Shown here in pieces: positions 28,202-37,680 of a DNA stretch of 64,000 bases. How positions within the stretch are numbered: the stretch's first letter is position 1; each line of letters starts with the position of its first letter. This DNA comes from an uncultured Peptoniphilus sp. Lineage in GTDB: Bacteria > Bacillota > Clostridia > Tissierellales > Peptoniphilaceae. The stretch is from contig NZ_CAMQAY010000003.1 of the NCBI RefSeq assembly GCF_946998875.1, forward strand, positions 1 through 64,000, in the 5' to 3' direction. The translations under genes were made by a program, and so were the position numbers. The notes beneath the pieces are model-generated. The model saw nothing but the letters and a program-made list of their open reading frames with translations, made no database searches and had not been told where the DNA came from.

Positions 28202-29310
28202 ATAGTGCCTTCTTTCGAAATTTTAAGTAAAATTGCCGTAGATGCAATTGCCATTACCAGTGCAGTTCCCCCATAGGATATAAAGGGCAGCGTAATTCCC
28301 GTAACAGGAAGGAGTTTTGCACATACGCCCATGTTGAAAAATGCCTGTATGCCAATGTAGGTTGTCATGCCAATTGCCGTTAATTTGTCAAAATAATTTG
28401 TTGCCTTAAAGGCAATCATATAACCTCTATAAATGTAAATTATAAAAAGTAAGATAATTATAAAAGTTCCAATAAAACCAAATTCTTCTGCCAAAACTGA
28501 AAAAATAAAGTCAGTGTATGCTTCAGGAAGGTTAGTGTATTTTTGACGGGACCTAAAAAGCCCAACGCCTGAATATCCTCCAAGAGCAAAGGCATAAAGT
28601 GATTGTCTAGCTTGGTATAAGTCTCGGGACTGATAATCTGTTGAATCAGATACAAAACCTAAAATTCTCTTTATTCTAAATTCATTTTCTGGGTCCTTTA
28701 AAATTAAATATATAAAGATAATACCCAAGACCGCCAGAAACAAAAACTGCTTCTTGTCTATTCCGGCAGCTAATAGGATGGCAAATAGGGACACTCCAAT
28801 TACTACTGCAGTAGAAAAGTCCTTGATCATAATTGGGCCTACTGATACACCCATTATAACAACTGCAGTGATAAAAGTTCTAGCTTCCTTAAGTGTGTAA
28901 ATATTTTTTGAAAGATATTTTGACAAAAATATAATTGAAGTTAATTTAAGTAGGTCTGAAGGTTGAAACTTTAAAGGGATAACTTTAAGGTCAATCCACC
29001 TAGCTTGTCCATTTTTGTCTGAACCCAGTGGAGTCCAAAGTAATAAAACTAATATAACACTTAATATAAATAGCCAAGTAATATTTTTATAAATTACAGA
29101 TCTTGGAACTCTAATTACAAATACCATGGCAATAATTCCCAGGATGAGAAATACTCCCTGCCTAATTAGATAGTGAAAACTATTTAAATTGTATTTTTTT
29201 GCAGTGGGAAAAGATGCTGAAGTTACTGCAATTAGTCCTATTATTACTAAAAGTATCATAGTCACTAAAAGCATTAAATCCACATCTTTCATATCCCTTT
29301 TTAGTTTCAT
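28198..29310 (-). CDS. ftsW: SEDS peptidoglycan glycosyltransferase FtsW
   Basis: A 370-residue polytopic membrane protein with about ten helices, of the FtsW/RodA/SpoVE family. Conserved points are ARWIDLKVIPLKFQPSDLLKL, the loop EFRIKRILGF and GLFRSRQKYTNLPEAYTDFIFSV, with the C-terminal PLPFIS-like TLPFISYGGTALV. It polymerises lipid II with the class B PBP encoded upstream. Position in the dcw cluster favours FtsW or SpoVE over RodA. Confidence 0.93.
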   Translation of the reverse strand: MKLKRDMKDVDLMLLVTMILLVIIGLIAVTSASFPTAKKYNLNSFHYLIRQGVFLILGIIAMVFVIRVPRSVIYKNITWLFILSVILVLLLWTPLGSDKNGQARWIDLKVIPLKFQPSDLLKLTSIIFLSKYLSKNIYTLKEARTFITAVVIMGVSVGPIMIKDFSTAVVIGVSLFAILLAAGIDKKQFLFLAVLGIIFIYLILKDPENEFRIKRILGFVSDSTDYQSRDLYQARQSLYAFALGGYSGVGLFRSRQKYTNLPEAYTDFIFSVLAEEFGFIGTFIIILLFIIYIYRGYMIAFKATNYFDKLTAIGMTTYIGIQAFFNMGVCAKLLPVTGITLPFISYGGTALVMAIASTAILLKISKEGTI

Positions 29311-30630
29311 CTATACCAACTCTCTAACTAAATCTTTAAAGTGTCTTCCTCTCACTTCATAATCACTGTACATATCCCAGGATGCACAAGCTGGAGATAG
29401 AAGTACATCATCTCCACTAGAAGATAACTTCTTTGCAAGTTCTACTGCTTTATTTAAATCCTTTACAATATAAAACTCAACCTTAGATTTTTTGCAAGAA
29501 TTTGAAATTTTTTCTGCAGTTTCGCCAAATAAAATTACAGTCTTCAATTTATTTTTAGATTTTTCAATTAAATCATCAAAGCTTGCGCCTTTATCATAGC
29601 CACCTGCTATAAGGATTGCAGGACCATCCATGGCTGCAACTGCAACTTCAGTTGAATCTGGATTAGTTCCCTTAGAGTCATTATAGTATTTTACTCCATC
29701 TAATTCTCTTACAAATTCAATTCTGTGTTCAACGCCTGTAAAGGATATTATGCTCTTTCTTATAGTATCAGTATCAATATTTAAAAGTTTACTTGCAATA
29801 ATGGCAGCCATAATATTTTTAATGTTGTGATCTCCAGGAATTTTTATTTCCTTAACATCTAAAATTTCTTCTGCCTTTTCGCCGTCATTAAAATAAATTT
29901 TTCCCTTATCAAGGAAGGCTCCTCTTTCAGAAATCTTGTGCATTGAAAAATAATATTTTTTGCCCTTTAAATTGTAATTTTCAGCAAGTTCTTTATTTTC
30001 GTAATTTAAAATTGCAAAGTCATCTTCATCTTGATTTGCAAAAATTTTAAATTTTGCATCAACATAATTTTGAGTAGTCTTGTGCCAATCTAGGTGGTCA
30101 CTTGTTACATAAGTTAAAAGTGCAATATGTGGTTTAAATAATTTTGTGTGCTCCAATTGGAAGGATGAAGCTTCAATGACTACATAGTCATCACTTTTTG
30201 CATCTTCAGTTATTTCTAAGATCCCCCTACCAATATTGCCAACAACAAAGGTTTTTGACTTTCTTCTTAAAATATCGCCAATAATTGTAGTAGTTGTTGT
30301 TTTTCCATTTGTACCAGTTACAGCAACTACATTGTTTGTTTTTAAATTTCTGTAGCTAAGCTCAATATCAGAAATAACTTCTATATTTTTTTCTCTAGCC
30401 TTTACTAAAAGTTCATGGAAGGGATAAATTCCTGGACTTTTTACTATTAAATCAATTTTATCTAAATCTTCTTCCTTAAAAATTATAAAATCTTCATCAA
30501 CATTTAACTTTTGAAGATCTAAATTGCTGTCGTAAATATAAATTTTGCAAGGAAATTCCTTTAAAAATTTTAAAGTTGCCTTTCCAGTTACGCCAAAACC
30601 CATTATAAGAATATTTTTGTTTTCTAACAT
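29311..30630 (-). CDS. murD: UDP-MurNAc-L-alanine:D-glutamate ligase
   Basis: A 439-residue cytoplasmic Mur ligase adding D-Glu to the peptidoglycan precursor. The N-terminal Rossmann domain has ILIMGFGVTGKATLKFL; the central domain has VTGTNGKTTTT (P-loop, about residue 110), SSFQLEH and TSDHLDWH; the C-domain has NDSKGTNPDS and GGYDKG. The longest frame starts at a GTG at 30639 that lies inside the Shine-Dalgarno AGGTGA; the ATG at 30630 has ideal spacing and was chosen. It abuts ftsW. Confidence 0.95.
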   Translation of the reverse strand: MLENKNILIMGFGVTGKATLKFLKEFPCKIYIYDSNLDLQKLNVDEDFIIFKEEDLDKIDLIVKSPGIYPFHELLVKAREKNIEVISDIELSYRNLKTNNVVAVTGTNGKTTTTTIIGDILRRKSKTFVVGNIGRGILEITEDAKSDDYVVIEASSFQLEHTKLFKPHIALLTYVTSDHLDWHKTTQNYVDAKFKIFANQDEDDFAILNYENKELAENYNLKGKKYYFSMHKISERGAFLDKGKIYFNDGEKAEEILDVKEIKIPGDHNIKNIMAAIIASKLLNIDTDTIRKSIISFTGVEHRIEFVRELDGVKYYNDSKGTNPDSTEVAVAAMDGPAILIAGGYDKGASFDDLIEKSKNKLKTVILFGETAEKISNSCKKSKVEFYIVKDLNKAVELAKKLSSSGDDVLLSPACASWDMYSDYEVRGRHFKDLVRELV

Positions 30631-30639
30631 TTCTATCAC

Positions 30640-31590
30640 CTAAAATAAAATTAAATATGAAATTATACAAAGTATAAGTTCAACTAAGGAAAATACTGCC
30701 ACAATTTTTTTCTCATGCCAACCCTTTTGCTCAAAATGATGATGAAGTGGTGACATTAGAAATACCCTCTTTCCTCTAGTTTTAAAGCTTACAACTTGGA
30801 TAATTACTGAGAGAGTCTCTATAAAATATATTCCGCCTGCTATAGGAAGAATTAAGGGCACATTTAAAAGAAGGGCAATGGCAGAAATTGCTCCACCAAG
30901 TGCCAGAGAACCCGTGTCTCCCATAAATACTTTGGCTGGATATTTGTTGAAGACCAAAAATCCAATTAAGGCACCTGCAAGTGCCAATGAGAATGCTGCT
31001 ATTTCGTATCTTTGAAACTTTACAGCAACTACATTAAAAAATAATAGACAAATAATTGTAACACTGGTAGAAAGTCCATCTAAACCATCAGTTAAGTTAA
31101 CTGAATTTACAGTGCCTACAATTACAAAAATTATAAAGGGAACATAAAAAATCCCAATAGATTTGTAATCTTTTAAGAAAGGAATGTATAGGTCTGTCCC
31201 CATATTTTTAGAATTATATTGATAAATTATTAAGATTACAGCAGTAATAATTTGCAAAAGAAGTTTTTGATAGGCGCGAAGACCAAGATTTCTCTTCTTA
31301 ACAACCTTTATATAATCGTCAATGAAGCCCACTGCTCCAAAGGCAAGTGTGGAGAAAAGTATCATTAGGACAGATACCTTAAAGTTTCCAGTGACTAAAG
31401 TAGTAACTATTGCAGAAGCTAAAAATATAAGTCCACCAATAGTTGGCGTGCCGCTTTTTTTCATGTGGCTTTGAGGTCCATCTTCTCTTATACTTTGACC
31501 TGCGTGCAATCTTTTTAACATGGGAATAAAAATTCTTCCAAAAATTAGTGAGAAAATTAATCCCAACAATACATTTAATATATAATTCAT
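30640..31590 (-). CDS. mraY: Phospho-MurNAc-pentapeptide translocase MraY
   Basis: A 316-residue polytopic membrane enzyme making lipid I on undecaprenyl phosphate. Signatures are the cytoplasmic FIDDYIKVVKKRNLGL with the Asp pair (about residue 90), NSVNLTDGLDGL (about 165), FMGDTGSLALGG (about 222) and MSPLHHHFEQKGWHE (about 280). About ten helices alternate with these loops. It sits between the PBP and murD. Confidence 0.96.
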   Translation of the reverse strand: MNYILNVLLGLIFSLIFGRIFIPMLKRLHAGQSIREDGPQSHMKKSGTPTIGGLIFLASAIVTTLVTGNFKVSVLMILFSTLAFGAVGFIDDYIKVVKKRNLGLRAYQKLLLQIITAVILIIYQYNSKNMGTDLYIPFLKDYKSIGIFYVPFIIFVIVGTVNSVNLTDGLDGLSTSVTIICLLFFNVVAVKFQRYEIAAFSLALAGALIGFLVFNKYPAKVFMGDTGSLALGGAISAIALLLNVPLILPIAGGIYFIETLSVIIQVVSFKTRGKRVFLMSPLHHHFEQKGWHEKKIVAVFSLVELILCIISYLILF

Positions 31591-31602
31591 ATTACTTCCG
31601 TC

Positions 31603-34065
31603 CTAGTCCTTTTTTCTTTTTCCTTCATTTGAATTTTCATTATTATTTGATTTATTCTTTGTATCTTTATTATTCTTTAAAGATTTTTTCTTTTTACTAG
31701 AGCTTTCTTCCTTTAAATTTTTATTGTTTGTTTCGATGTTGTTATTAGCTTTAGAATTTTCTTCATCCAGAAGATCTTCATCCTTTAATTTTGTGTAATT
31801 AATAGTAATAGTAGCATCGCCACTTATTTTTTTGCCAGCTCTAGGGCTTTGTGATATAAAGTCGCCATTTCCTCTGATATTATACTCTATATTCATAGAA
31901 TTTAAAATAGATATAGCTTCTTTTCTAGTCTTTCTCGATAGATCAGGCATTACTAAAATACCGCTGTCCTTATCATTAATAGCAAGATCCACTATGGAGT
32001 CTTTTAATACATAAGAAGCTGGTGATGGATTTTGATTTAAGACAACAGAATAATTTTCCACTCCCTTAGCATTGGTATCAAATCTAAGTCCAGATTTGAG
32101 TAAAATCTTTCCTGCATCTTCTAAGAGCAATCCTTCCACATCGGGAACTGTTACAAAGTCTTCCTTTTCATCAACTTCCTCAGTTTTTTGAATTTTCATG
32201 TAATTTAAAGATTTGCTTAAAATTTCTTGAACAACTGGTGCTGCAACAACACTACCAAGTATTCCGCCCTTAGGATTATTTATAACTACAAGTACAGTTA
32301 GCCTTGGGTCATTAAGTGGTGCAACAGCGACAAAGGATGAATTGTAGGCATCTAAATAGCCAGTAGTTGTGGCAATATTTGCAGTACCAGACTTACCGCC
32401 TATTTGATAACCAGGAACTTGAGCAAGTTTTCCTGTTCCATTATCTACAACTCTTTTCATCATGTATTTCATCTTTTCAGAAGTTTCTTCAGAAATTACC
32501 CTTCTTCTAAGTTCAGTTCTCTTCTTTTCAATAACATTTCCATTGGCATCAACTAATTCTTTTACCAGTGTTGGTTTATTTAAAAATCCACCATTGGAAA
32601 TTGCACTTACTGCATTTATTAGTTGAAGTGGAGAAACTGCAATTGAGTGTCCATATGACATTGTGGCAAGCTTTACCTTTCCTATGTCATCAGCAGATGC
32701 TGGTATAAGACCTACGGACTCACCATAAAGTTCTATGCCAGTTTTTCTTCCAAAGCCAAAGGCTTTAATGTATTTTAAAAATTTCTCTGCTCCTAAATTT
32801 TGACCAACTTGAATCATAGTCATGTTACAGGACTCTTCTATTGCCTTGGCAAGACTTTTCATTCCTCTAGTATGACTTGTACAGGATAGTCTTCTGTCCC
32901 CTACCTTCATGCTGCCTTGGCAAGAATATTGTGAATCAGGTTGAGAAGTATTTTCTTCAATAGCAGCTGCTGCAGTTATAAGTTTAAAGGTAGAACCTGG
33001 CTCATACTGATCATTTACATTGAAGTCTCTCCAGTTGTCATATAGGATTTCCATCTTCTCATCCTCATCTAAATTTTTCCACTCCTTCTCCTGCTTTTCG
33101 TTAATGGGAGCTCTTGGATCATTTAGATTGTAGTCATCCTTAGTTGTCATTGCCAAAATTTCACCAGTCATTGTATCTTGTACTATTACTGATACCTTAT
33201 CTGCATTGTTCTCTTTTTTTGCATTTTCTGCAGCCGTTTCTGCAAACTGTTGAATATTTGAATCTATGGACAAAACTACAGAGTAACCTTCCTTGGGCGC
33301 ATAAGTTTCCTCATCAGTTAAAGGAATTTTATTTTGTGCATTGTCCTTTAAGGAAACATTTTTGCCTGAAATTCCAGCAAGTTCTTCATCGTAACTTGCT
33401 TCTATTCCATATTGCCCAATATTCTCATCATTTGTAAAACCAATAATGTAAGAGGCAAGGTTGTTAAAGGGATAGAGTCTTCTTGTCACATCATCAATAG
33501 AAATTGGCAACAAGTTATATTTTAAATTCTTTTTTTTCCCTTGATTTCCTTTTAAGATTTCTGCTCTCATGTCCTTTAACTGCATAGCCTTTGTCCTGTC
33601 AATATTAGTTGCAACTCTTACAACCTTGTCGCCCTTCATAAGGTCTCTTATTTCATCAAATTCTATGCCAGTTATATCAGATATAGTCTCTGCATCTTCA
33701 TCATAAATTTTTTCTTTTCTATCTTTAAAGTCCTTATCACTTTCTTCTCTGCCTTGTTTAAAATAATCCATGTTGTAAAAAACATTGCATTTAGTAATGT
33801 TTACAGCCATCTCTTTGTTGTTTCTATCATAAATTATTCCACGATTAGAATTTATTACTTCAGTCCTAGTAAGTTGGTTTAAGGCAGCAATAGTTAATTC
33901 TTCTGATTGGACAATTTGTATGTACAAAAGTTTAGCTATTAGTGTTACAAATAAAAAAGCTAGAAAGATAAAAAATATAAATGTGAATCTGTTGGCATGG
34001 TCAGCGTGCCTTATAAACCCACCTTTCTTTTTATTATCTCTAGCTTTAAATTTATTATTTTTCAA
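31603..34065 (-). CDS. ftsI: Class B penicillin-binding protein with two PASTA domains
   Basis: An 820-residue septal transpeptidase (FtsI/PBP2B/SpoVD type). One membrane helix (about 27-49) leads to a pedestal domain and the transpeptidase domain with the catalytic triad of motifs: STFK (Ser358), SCN (412-414) and KSG (558-560). Two PASTA repeats follow (about 637-701 and 703-760). The last 60 residues are a Lys/Asn/Ser-rich low-complexity tail. PASTA domains here and on PrkC suggest shared sensing of peptidoglycan. It is placed between ftsL and mraY, so it is the division PBP. Whether SpoVD is the better name depends on sporulation genes, which are not in view. Confidence 0.94.
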   Translation of the reverse strand: MKNNKFKARDNKKKGGFIRHADHANRFTFIFFIFLAFLFVTLIAKLLYIQIVQSEELTIAALNQLTRTEVINSNRGIIYDRNNKEMAVNITKCNVFYNMDYFKQGREESDKDFKDRKEKIYDEDAETISDITGIEFDEIRDLMKGDKVVRVATNIDRTKAMQLKDMRAEILKGNQGKKKNLKYNLLPISIDDVTRRLYPFNNLASYIIGFTNDENIGQYGIEASYDEELAGISGKNVSLKDNAQNKIPLTDEETYAPKEGYSVVLSIDSNIQQFAETAAENAKKENNADKVSVIVQDTMTGEILAMTTKDDYNLNDPRAPINEKQEKEWKNLDEDEKMEILYDNWRDFNVNDQYEPGSTFKLITAAAAIEENTSQPDSQYSCQGSMKVGDRRLSCTSHTRGMKSLAKAIEESCNMTMIQVGQNLGAEKFLKYIKAFGFGRKTGIELYGESVGLIPASADDIGKVKLATMSYGHSIAVSPLQLINAVSAISNGGFLNKPTLVKELVDANGNVIEKKRTELRRRVISEETSEKMKYMMKRVVDNGTGKLAQVPGYQIGGKSGTANIATTTGYLDAYNSSFVAVAPLNDPRLTVLVVINNPKGGILGSVVAAPVVQEILSKSLNYMKIQKTEEVDEKEDFVTVPDVEGLLLEDAGKILLKSGLRFDTNAKGVENYSVVLNQNPSPASYVLKDSIVDLAINDKDSGILVMPDLSRKTRKEAISILNSMNIEYNIRGNGDFISQSPRAGKKISGDATITINYTKLKDEDLLDEENSKANNNIETNNKNLKEESSSKKKKSLKNNKDTKNKSNNNENSNEGKRKKD

Positions 34066-34075
34066 TTATATCCTC

Positions 34076-34483
34076 CTAATCTCTTGTAAAGGATCTGAGG
34101 ACTGAGACAATTGGACTCAAGAAAACATTGTAATTAATATCTCCAAGGTTTTTCTCTTCCCCAGAATCAATATAAACTATTTGGTCTTCAGAAGGATAGA
34201 CCATGCCAAGTTTATACATAGCTTCTTCAGCAATTTGTGCTGAAGATTTTACAGCTTTTATCTCACCTACAAGAGTTATCTTAGTTTTATTTAATTCATC
34301 AATTTCAGCCTTTTGCTTTAAAATTTCTCTATCAAGTCCTGCTATTTGTGAATACAAAATCAAAATCGCAGCAAATATTATTATAACAATTGCCAAAGTA
34401 AAAATAAAAGGCTTATTTTTTAAAAGTTGATTCTTATATCTATTATAACTTTTATTTGAAATTTTAGTTAATCTTTTTACCAT
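34076..34483 (-). CDS. ftsL: FtsL-like division protein
   Basis: A 135-residue bitopic protein. A basic N-terminus, one membrane helix (about 25-47), then a coiled coil (about 48-80, LDREILKQKAEIDELNKTKI) and a short C-terminal part ending in a predicted AEEAMYKLGMVYPSEDQIVYI segment typical of FtsL/DivIC. Sequence conservation in this family is low, so the call rests on topology and on the position between rsmH and the PBP gene. It would form the core complex with DivIB. Confidence 0.82.
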   Translation of the reverse strand: MVKRLTKISNKSYNRYKNQLLKNKPFIFTLAIVIIIFAAILILYSQIAGLDREILKQKAEIDELNKTKITLVGEIKAVKSSAQIAEEAMYKLGMVYPSEDQIVYIDSGEEKNLGDINYNVFLSPIVSVLRSFTRD

Positions 34484-34484
34484 T

Positions 34485-35423
34485 TTACACCTCTAATTTT
34501 TCGGCAATTCGCAGTTTTGCTGAGTGTGATCTATTATTTTCTTTTAATTCCTCTTCACTTGCAGTAATTGGTTTTCTCGTGATAATTTTTATTTCCCTCT
34601 TCTTATTGCAGGTGCATATTGGAGAAGTAGGTGGACATATACAGTCCTTTTCCAAATATTTAAAGGAATTTTTTACAATTCTATCTTCAAGAGAATGGAA
34701 AGTAATAATTGCAATTCGTCCGCCAGGATTTAATCTGTGAACAAATTTATCAATTGAATTCTTAAGAACATCAAGTTCCTTATTTACTTCAATCCTTAAA
34801 GCTTGAAAAGTTCTCTTGGCAGGATGAGGACCATTTCTTCTTGCTCCAGCAGGAATAGCATTTTTTATTATTTCAACAAGCTCAAAAGTTGTATCTATTT
34901 TTTTATTTTTTCTCTCTTGAACAATAAATTTAGAAATTCTTGAAGCCCATTTTTCTTCGCCGTATTCCTTAATAATTTCTGTGATTTTATCTTCACTATA
35001 TGTATTTACAATATCTTTGGCAGAAATTTCTAGACTCTTATCCATTCTCATATCAAGTGGTGCATCAAACCTATAAGAAAACCCTCTTTCTGGATTGTCA
35101 AATTGATAGGATGAAACGCCTATATCAAGTAGGACTCCGTCAATCTTTTCTATTCCAAGCTCATCTAGTGCTTTTTCAAAGTCTATGTAATTTAAATTAA
35201 AATATTCTACGTTTTTAAATTCAGAAAGTCTTTCTCTTGCAGCATTAAGTGCCTCTTCGTCTTGGTCTATGCCAATTAAAAGTCCCCTTCCATCAAGTTT
35301 TTTTAGAATTTCGTAACTGTGACCTGCTCCACCAAGAGTGCCGTCGAGATAAATTTTTCCCTTTCTAACATTTAATCCTTCAATTGTTTCATTTAAAAGG
35401 ACACTTTTATGTGAAAAATCCAT
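34485..35423 (-). CDS. rsmH: 16S rRNA m4C1402 methyltransferase RsmH (MraW)
   Basis: A 312-residue SAM-dependent methyltransferase acting on 16S rRNA in the decoding centre. N-terminal [13 protein letters not shown], the SAM-binding [10 protein letters not shown] (about residue 27), [19 protein letters not shown] (about 101), [20 protein letters not shown] and [13 protein letters not shown] are all present. [13 protein letters not shown] segment lies near residue 275. It shares one base with mraZ (TAATG) and precedes ftsL by one base. Confidence 0.96.
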   Translation of the reverse strand: MDFSHKSVLLNETIEGLNVRKGKIYLDGTLGGAGHSYEILKKLDGRGLLIGIDQDEEALNAARERLSEFKNVEYFNLNYIDFEKALDELGIEKIDGVLLDIGVSSYQFDNPERGFSYRFDAPLDMRMDKSLEISAKDIVNTYSEDKITEIIKEYGEEKWASRISKFIVQERKNKKIDTTFELVEIIKNAIPAGARRNGPHPAKRTFQALRIEVNKELDVLKNSIDKFVHRLNPGGRIAIITFHSLEDRIVKNSFKYLEKDCICPPTSPICTCNKKREIKIITRKPITASEEELKENNRSHSAKLRIAEKLEV

Positions 35424-35851
35424 TATATTCCCAACTCCGACATCTTTTCAGCAAGCTCTTCATAAGAAAGGGCTTCTTCTTCATTGTATTTATTCCAATT
35501 TTCTTCAGACCAAACTTCTGCACGATTGGAAAGTCCTATTATTACGCATTTATCATCAAGATTTGCATAATCTCTTAGGTTTTCTGCTATAAGAACTCTT
35601 CCCTGCTTGTCTAATACGCAATCTACTGCGCCAGAAAAAAATGTTCTCACAAAGGAACGAACAGCTTTATTAGTCATTGGGAGCTCTTTTAATTTGTTTT
35701 CAATCTTCTCCCATTGGTCCTTTGGATATAAAAATAGACAGTCGTCTAAACCCTTCGTCATTACAAATACAGAAAGGTCATCTCTAAATTTTGATGGAAT
35801 TGTAATTCTGCCCTTTGGGTCAAGATTGTGTCTAAATTCGCCTATTAACAT
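35423..35851 (-). CDS. mraZ: Transcriptional regulator MraZ
   Basis: A 142-residue DNA-binding protein with two AbrB-like swapped-hairpin halves. Family signatures are [20 protein letters not shown] at the start and the second half's [16 protein letters not shown]. MraZ binds repeats upstream of its own gene and controls the dcw cluster. The longest frame adds 28 residues starting at 35935, but those overlap the operator and lack family similarity; the ATG at 35851 with GTGGAG as its Shine-Dalgarno gives the standard length. Confidence 0.95.
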   Translation of the reverse strand: MLIGEFRHNLDPKGRITIPSKFRDDLSVFVMTKGLDDCLFLYPKDQWEKIENKLKELPMTNKAVRSFVRTFFSGAVDCVLDKQGRVLIAENLRDYANLDDKCVIIGLSNRAEVWSEENWNKYNEEEALSYEELAEKMSELGI

Positions 35852-35857
35852 TTTATT

Positions 35858-35904
35858 CTCCACTTTATTCCATTTATATGTATTTTTATTCCACTTCGCT
35901 CCAC
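35858..35904 (-). promoter_or_regulatory. MraZ operator, four hexamer repeats
   Basis: Reading the minus strand, GTGGAG (35904-35899), GTGGAA (35894-35889), ATGGAA (35873-35868) and GTGGAG (35863-35858) start 10, 21 and 10 bases apart, so all face the same side of the helix. GTGG-type direct repeats at 10-base spacing are the known MraZ target style. The last repeat is also the mraZ Shine-Dalgarno. Confidence 0.78.
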
Positions 35905-35997
35905 TTAAGTTAATTTTACTACATAAAGTCGCCATTTACTACTCTTTTAATTAGTTTTTAAAAATTAGGACCAACGGCATTATTTTTTATTTTGAAT

Positions 35998-36029
35998 AGA
36001 AAATTGTTTTCTTTTGAAAACATTTTTCT
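35998..36029. repeat. Inverted repeat upstream of mraZ
   Basis: AGAAAATTGTTTTC and GAAAACATTTTTCT are complementary over 14 pairs with one mismatch; loop TTTT. No T-run long enough for a terminator follows on either strand. Confidence 0.45.
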
Positions 36030-36192
36030 TCTGCTTTAAAAAATTTTTAGAATTTAATAATTTAAAAATAAAAAAATTTTTATGATTAACTTTTTATAAT
36101 TAGAAAATAAAATAATCACAAAAATATTTTTTAAAAATATTTTTAAAAAAATTCTCCTTTTTTTTCGTAAAAATAATTATAAAAATGAGCAT

Positions 36193-36219
36193 AAAAAAAT
36201 CGACTATCTCTAGTCGATT
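36193..36219 (-). terminator. Terminator of the two-component operon
   Basis: A perfect 9-base stem AATCGACTA/TAGTCGATT with a 4-base loop and seven T on the minus strand. Plus-strand A/T flanks would let it work both ways. Confidence 0.92.
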
Positions 36220-36243
36220 AAAAAAATTTATTTATTTTTATTA

Positions 36244-37680
36244 CTATTTACTTCCAATAAAATAAAAGTCTGAGCCTTCTTTTATTTTTGAGTGAACGCC
36301 ATATTCGTAGCCGTGAAGTTCCATTATGGTCTTAACAATATATAAGCCAAGACCTGTTCCAATCTCTGGCCTCGTGTGGTTGTTTCTCACCCTGTAAAAT
36401 CTCTCCCAAATGCCCTTGATGTCCTCTTCCTCGATGCCTATTCCCCTGTCGATGCAGTGAAATTCAGTTTTTTCTTCATCGCCTCTAATTACTAACTTGA
36501 TTTCCTTATTTACTGGCGAATAATTTATGGCATTGTTGATTAAGTTATAAATGACTTGATTTATTTTTGACCTGTCGCCTAAAATTCTCGTATCGCCTTG
36601 TGAATCAATTTCAAAACTGTAGTCAGAATAATTTTTATTGATTTTAAACCTATCTAAGACTTCATGGACAGAATCCTCTAAGTCAAATTCTTCCTTTTTA
36701 ATCTCTTCAAGATTAGATTCAATTTTTGAAAGATCCAGCAAATCATTTACTAAGGCAGTTAAATTGTCAGCCTCACTGATAATTGTCTCAAGGTGTTTGT
36801 TCCTCAAAGCTTCATTTGGACCAGATATGTCCCTAATCATTTCGCCATAGGATTTTATAACAGTAAGTGGAGTCTTTAAATCGTGACTTACATTTGCCAC
36901 TAAGTCCTTTCTCATTTCAATTGTCTTTGTAAGTTCATTTTTTGCATAGTTAAGAGTGTTGGAAAGGTCATCGATTTCTGTGTATTCACCCTTCCTAAAC
37001 TGAACCTTATAATCTCCCTTGGCAAGTTCTTTGGCAGTGTTTGACATCCTAACAAGGGGTCTTGAAAGTCTTCTTGAAACAAAATATGCAGTGATAGATG
37101 CAAAAATAAGAGCCAAGAAAGAAATAATTATTAAAATTCTTCTTATTACATCAACTGTTGCGTCCACCGGCTTTAAAACTGAATTTATGTAGAGATAATA
37201 ATCTTCTCCATCAGTGTTTCCAAGGTAGCCTGCATAAATAATTGATGGGTCCTTTAAGTTTTCATACCTAACTGTATAAATTTTATAAGTCCTGTTGTCC
37301 CTTTTTAATGATCCAAAAAATTTGTCAAAATTTTCCCAAATCATTCTCGGCCTTTCAACAAATTCGTCAAATAACCTTAGAGGAAAGACCCAAGCTCCCT
37401 TTTCGTCAAGAACTTTTATCTCAAGACCCTTTGTGTTGGCGTAATTGGAAAGTTTTGTCTCAAAATCCTCGGAATTGTAATCACTTCTTAATTCGTTGCC
37501 AACCTTTGTGACTTCACGAATTTTCATTGTTTCGTAAAAGCTTGACAAAAAAACTGTTTGAAAAAGCCAAATAGAAATTAAAATTAGTCCAGCAAAAAAG
37601 ACAAAATACTTCCACAACTTAAATAGGATGCTGTTTTTATCAATTTTCACTCTTCTTATTTCTTTAATTTCTTGTATCAA
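36244..37680 (-). CDS. Sensor histidine kinase
   Basis: A 478-residue membrane kinase. Two membrane helices (about 20-45 and 182-202) flank an extracytoplasmic domain of about 135 residues. A HAMP linker (203-255) follows, then HisKA with the phospho-acceptor His266 in NVSHDLKTPLT and a HATPase domain with NLINNAINYSP, DRGIGI and GTGLGLYIVK. The start at 37680 is a TTG overlapping the regulator's end by 17 bases; a GTG at 37650 is an alternative that leaves the first helix intact. The architecture is that of PhoR/ResE-type kinases. The signal is unknown. Confidence 0.92.
   Translation of the reverse strand: MIQEIKEIRRVKIDKNSILFKLWKYFVFFAGLILISIWLFQTVFLSSFYETMKIREVTKVGNELRSDYNSEDFETKLSNYANTKGLEIKVLDEKGAWVFPLRLFDEFVERPRMIWENFDKFFGSLKRDNRTYKIYTVRYENLKDPSIIYAGYLGNTDGEDYYLYINSVLKPVDATVDVIRRILIIISFLALIFASITAYFVSRRLSRPLVRMSNTAKELAKGDYKVQFRKGEYTEIDDLSNTLNYAKNELTKTIEMRKDLVANVSHDLKTPLTVIKSYGEMIRDISGPNEALRNKHLETIISEADNLTALVNDLLDLSKIESNLEEIKKEEFDLEDSVHEVLDRFKINKNYSDYSFEIDSQGDTRILGDRSKINQVIYNLINNAINYSPVNKEIKLVIRGDEEKTEFHCIDRGIGIEEEDIKGIWERFYRVRNNHTRPEIGTGLGLYIVKTIMELHGYEYGVHSKIKEGSDFYFIGSK

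Larger units (their letters stand above)
35852..36243. other. 392-base intergenic region upstream of mraZ
   Basis: Extremely AT-rich. It holds the MraZ operator (35858-35904), an inverted repeat (35998-36029) and the sensor-kinase terminator (36193-36219). A TAAAAT on the minus strand near 35913-35918 could be the mraZ -10, but no good -35 was found. Nothing coding is seen. Confidence 0.65.

Noticed and set aside
35852..35935. N-terminal 28-residue extension of MraZ
   Set aside because: It runs through the operator repeats, has no family similarity, and the downstream ATG has a good Shine-Dalgarno.
36030..36190. Short A/T runs and small palindromes (for example around 36120-36160) as repeats or a small RNA
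   Set aside because: They consist almost only of A and T and are expected by chance in such sequence; no promoter-terminator pair frames them.
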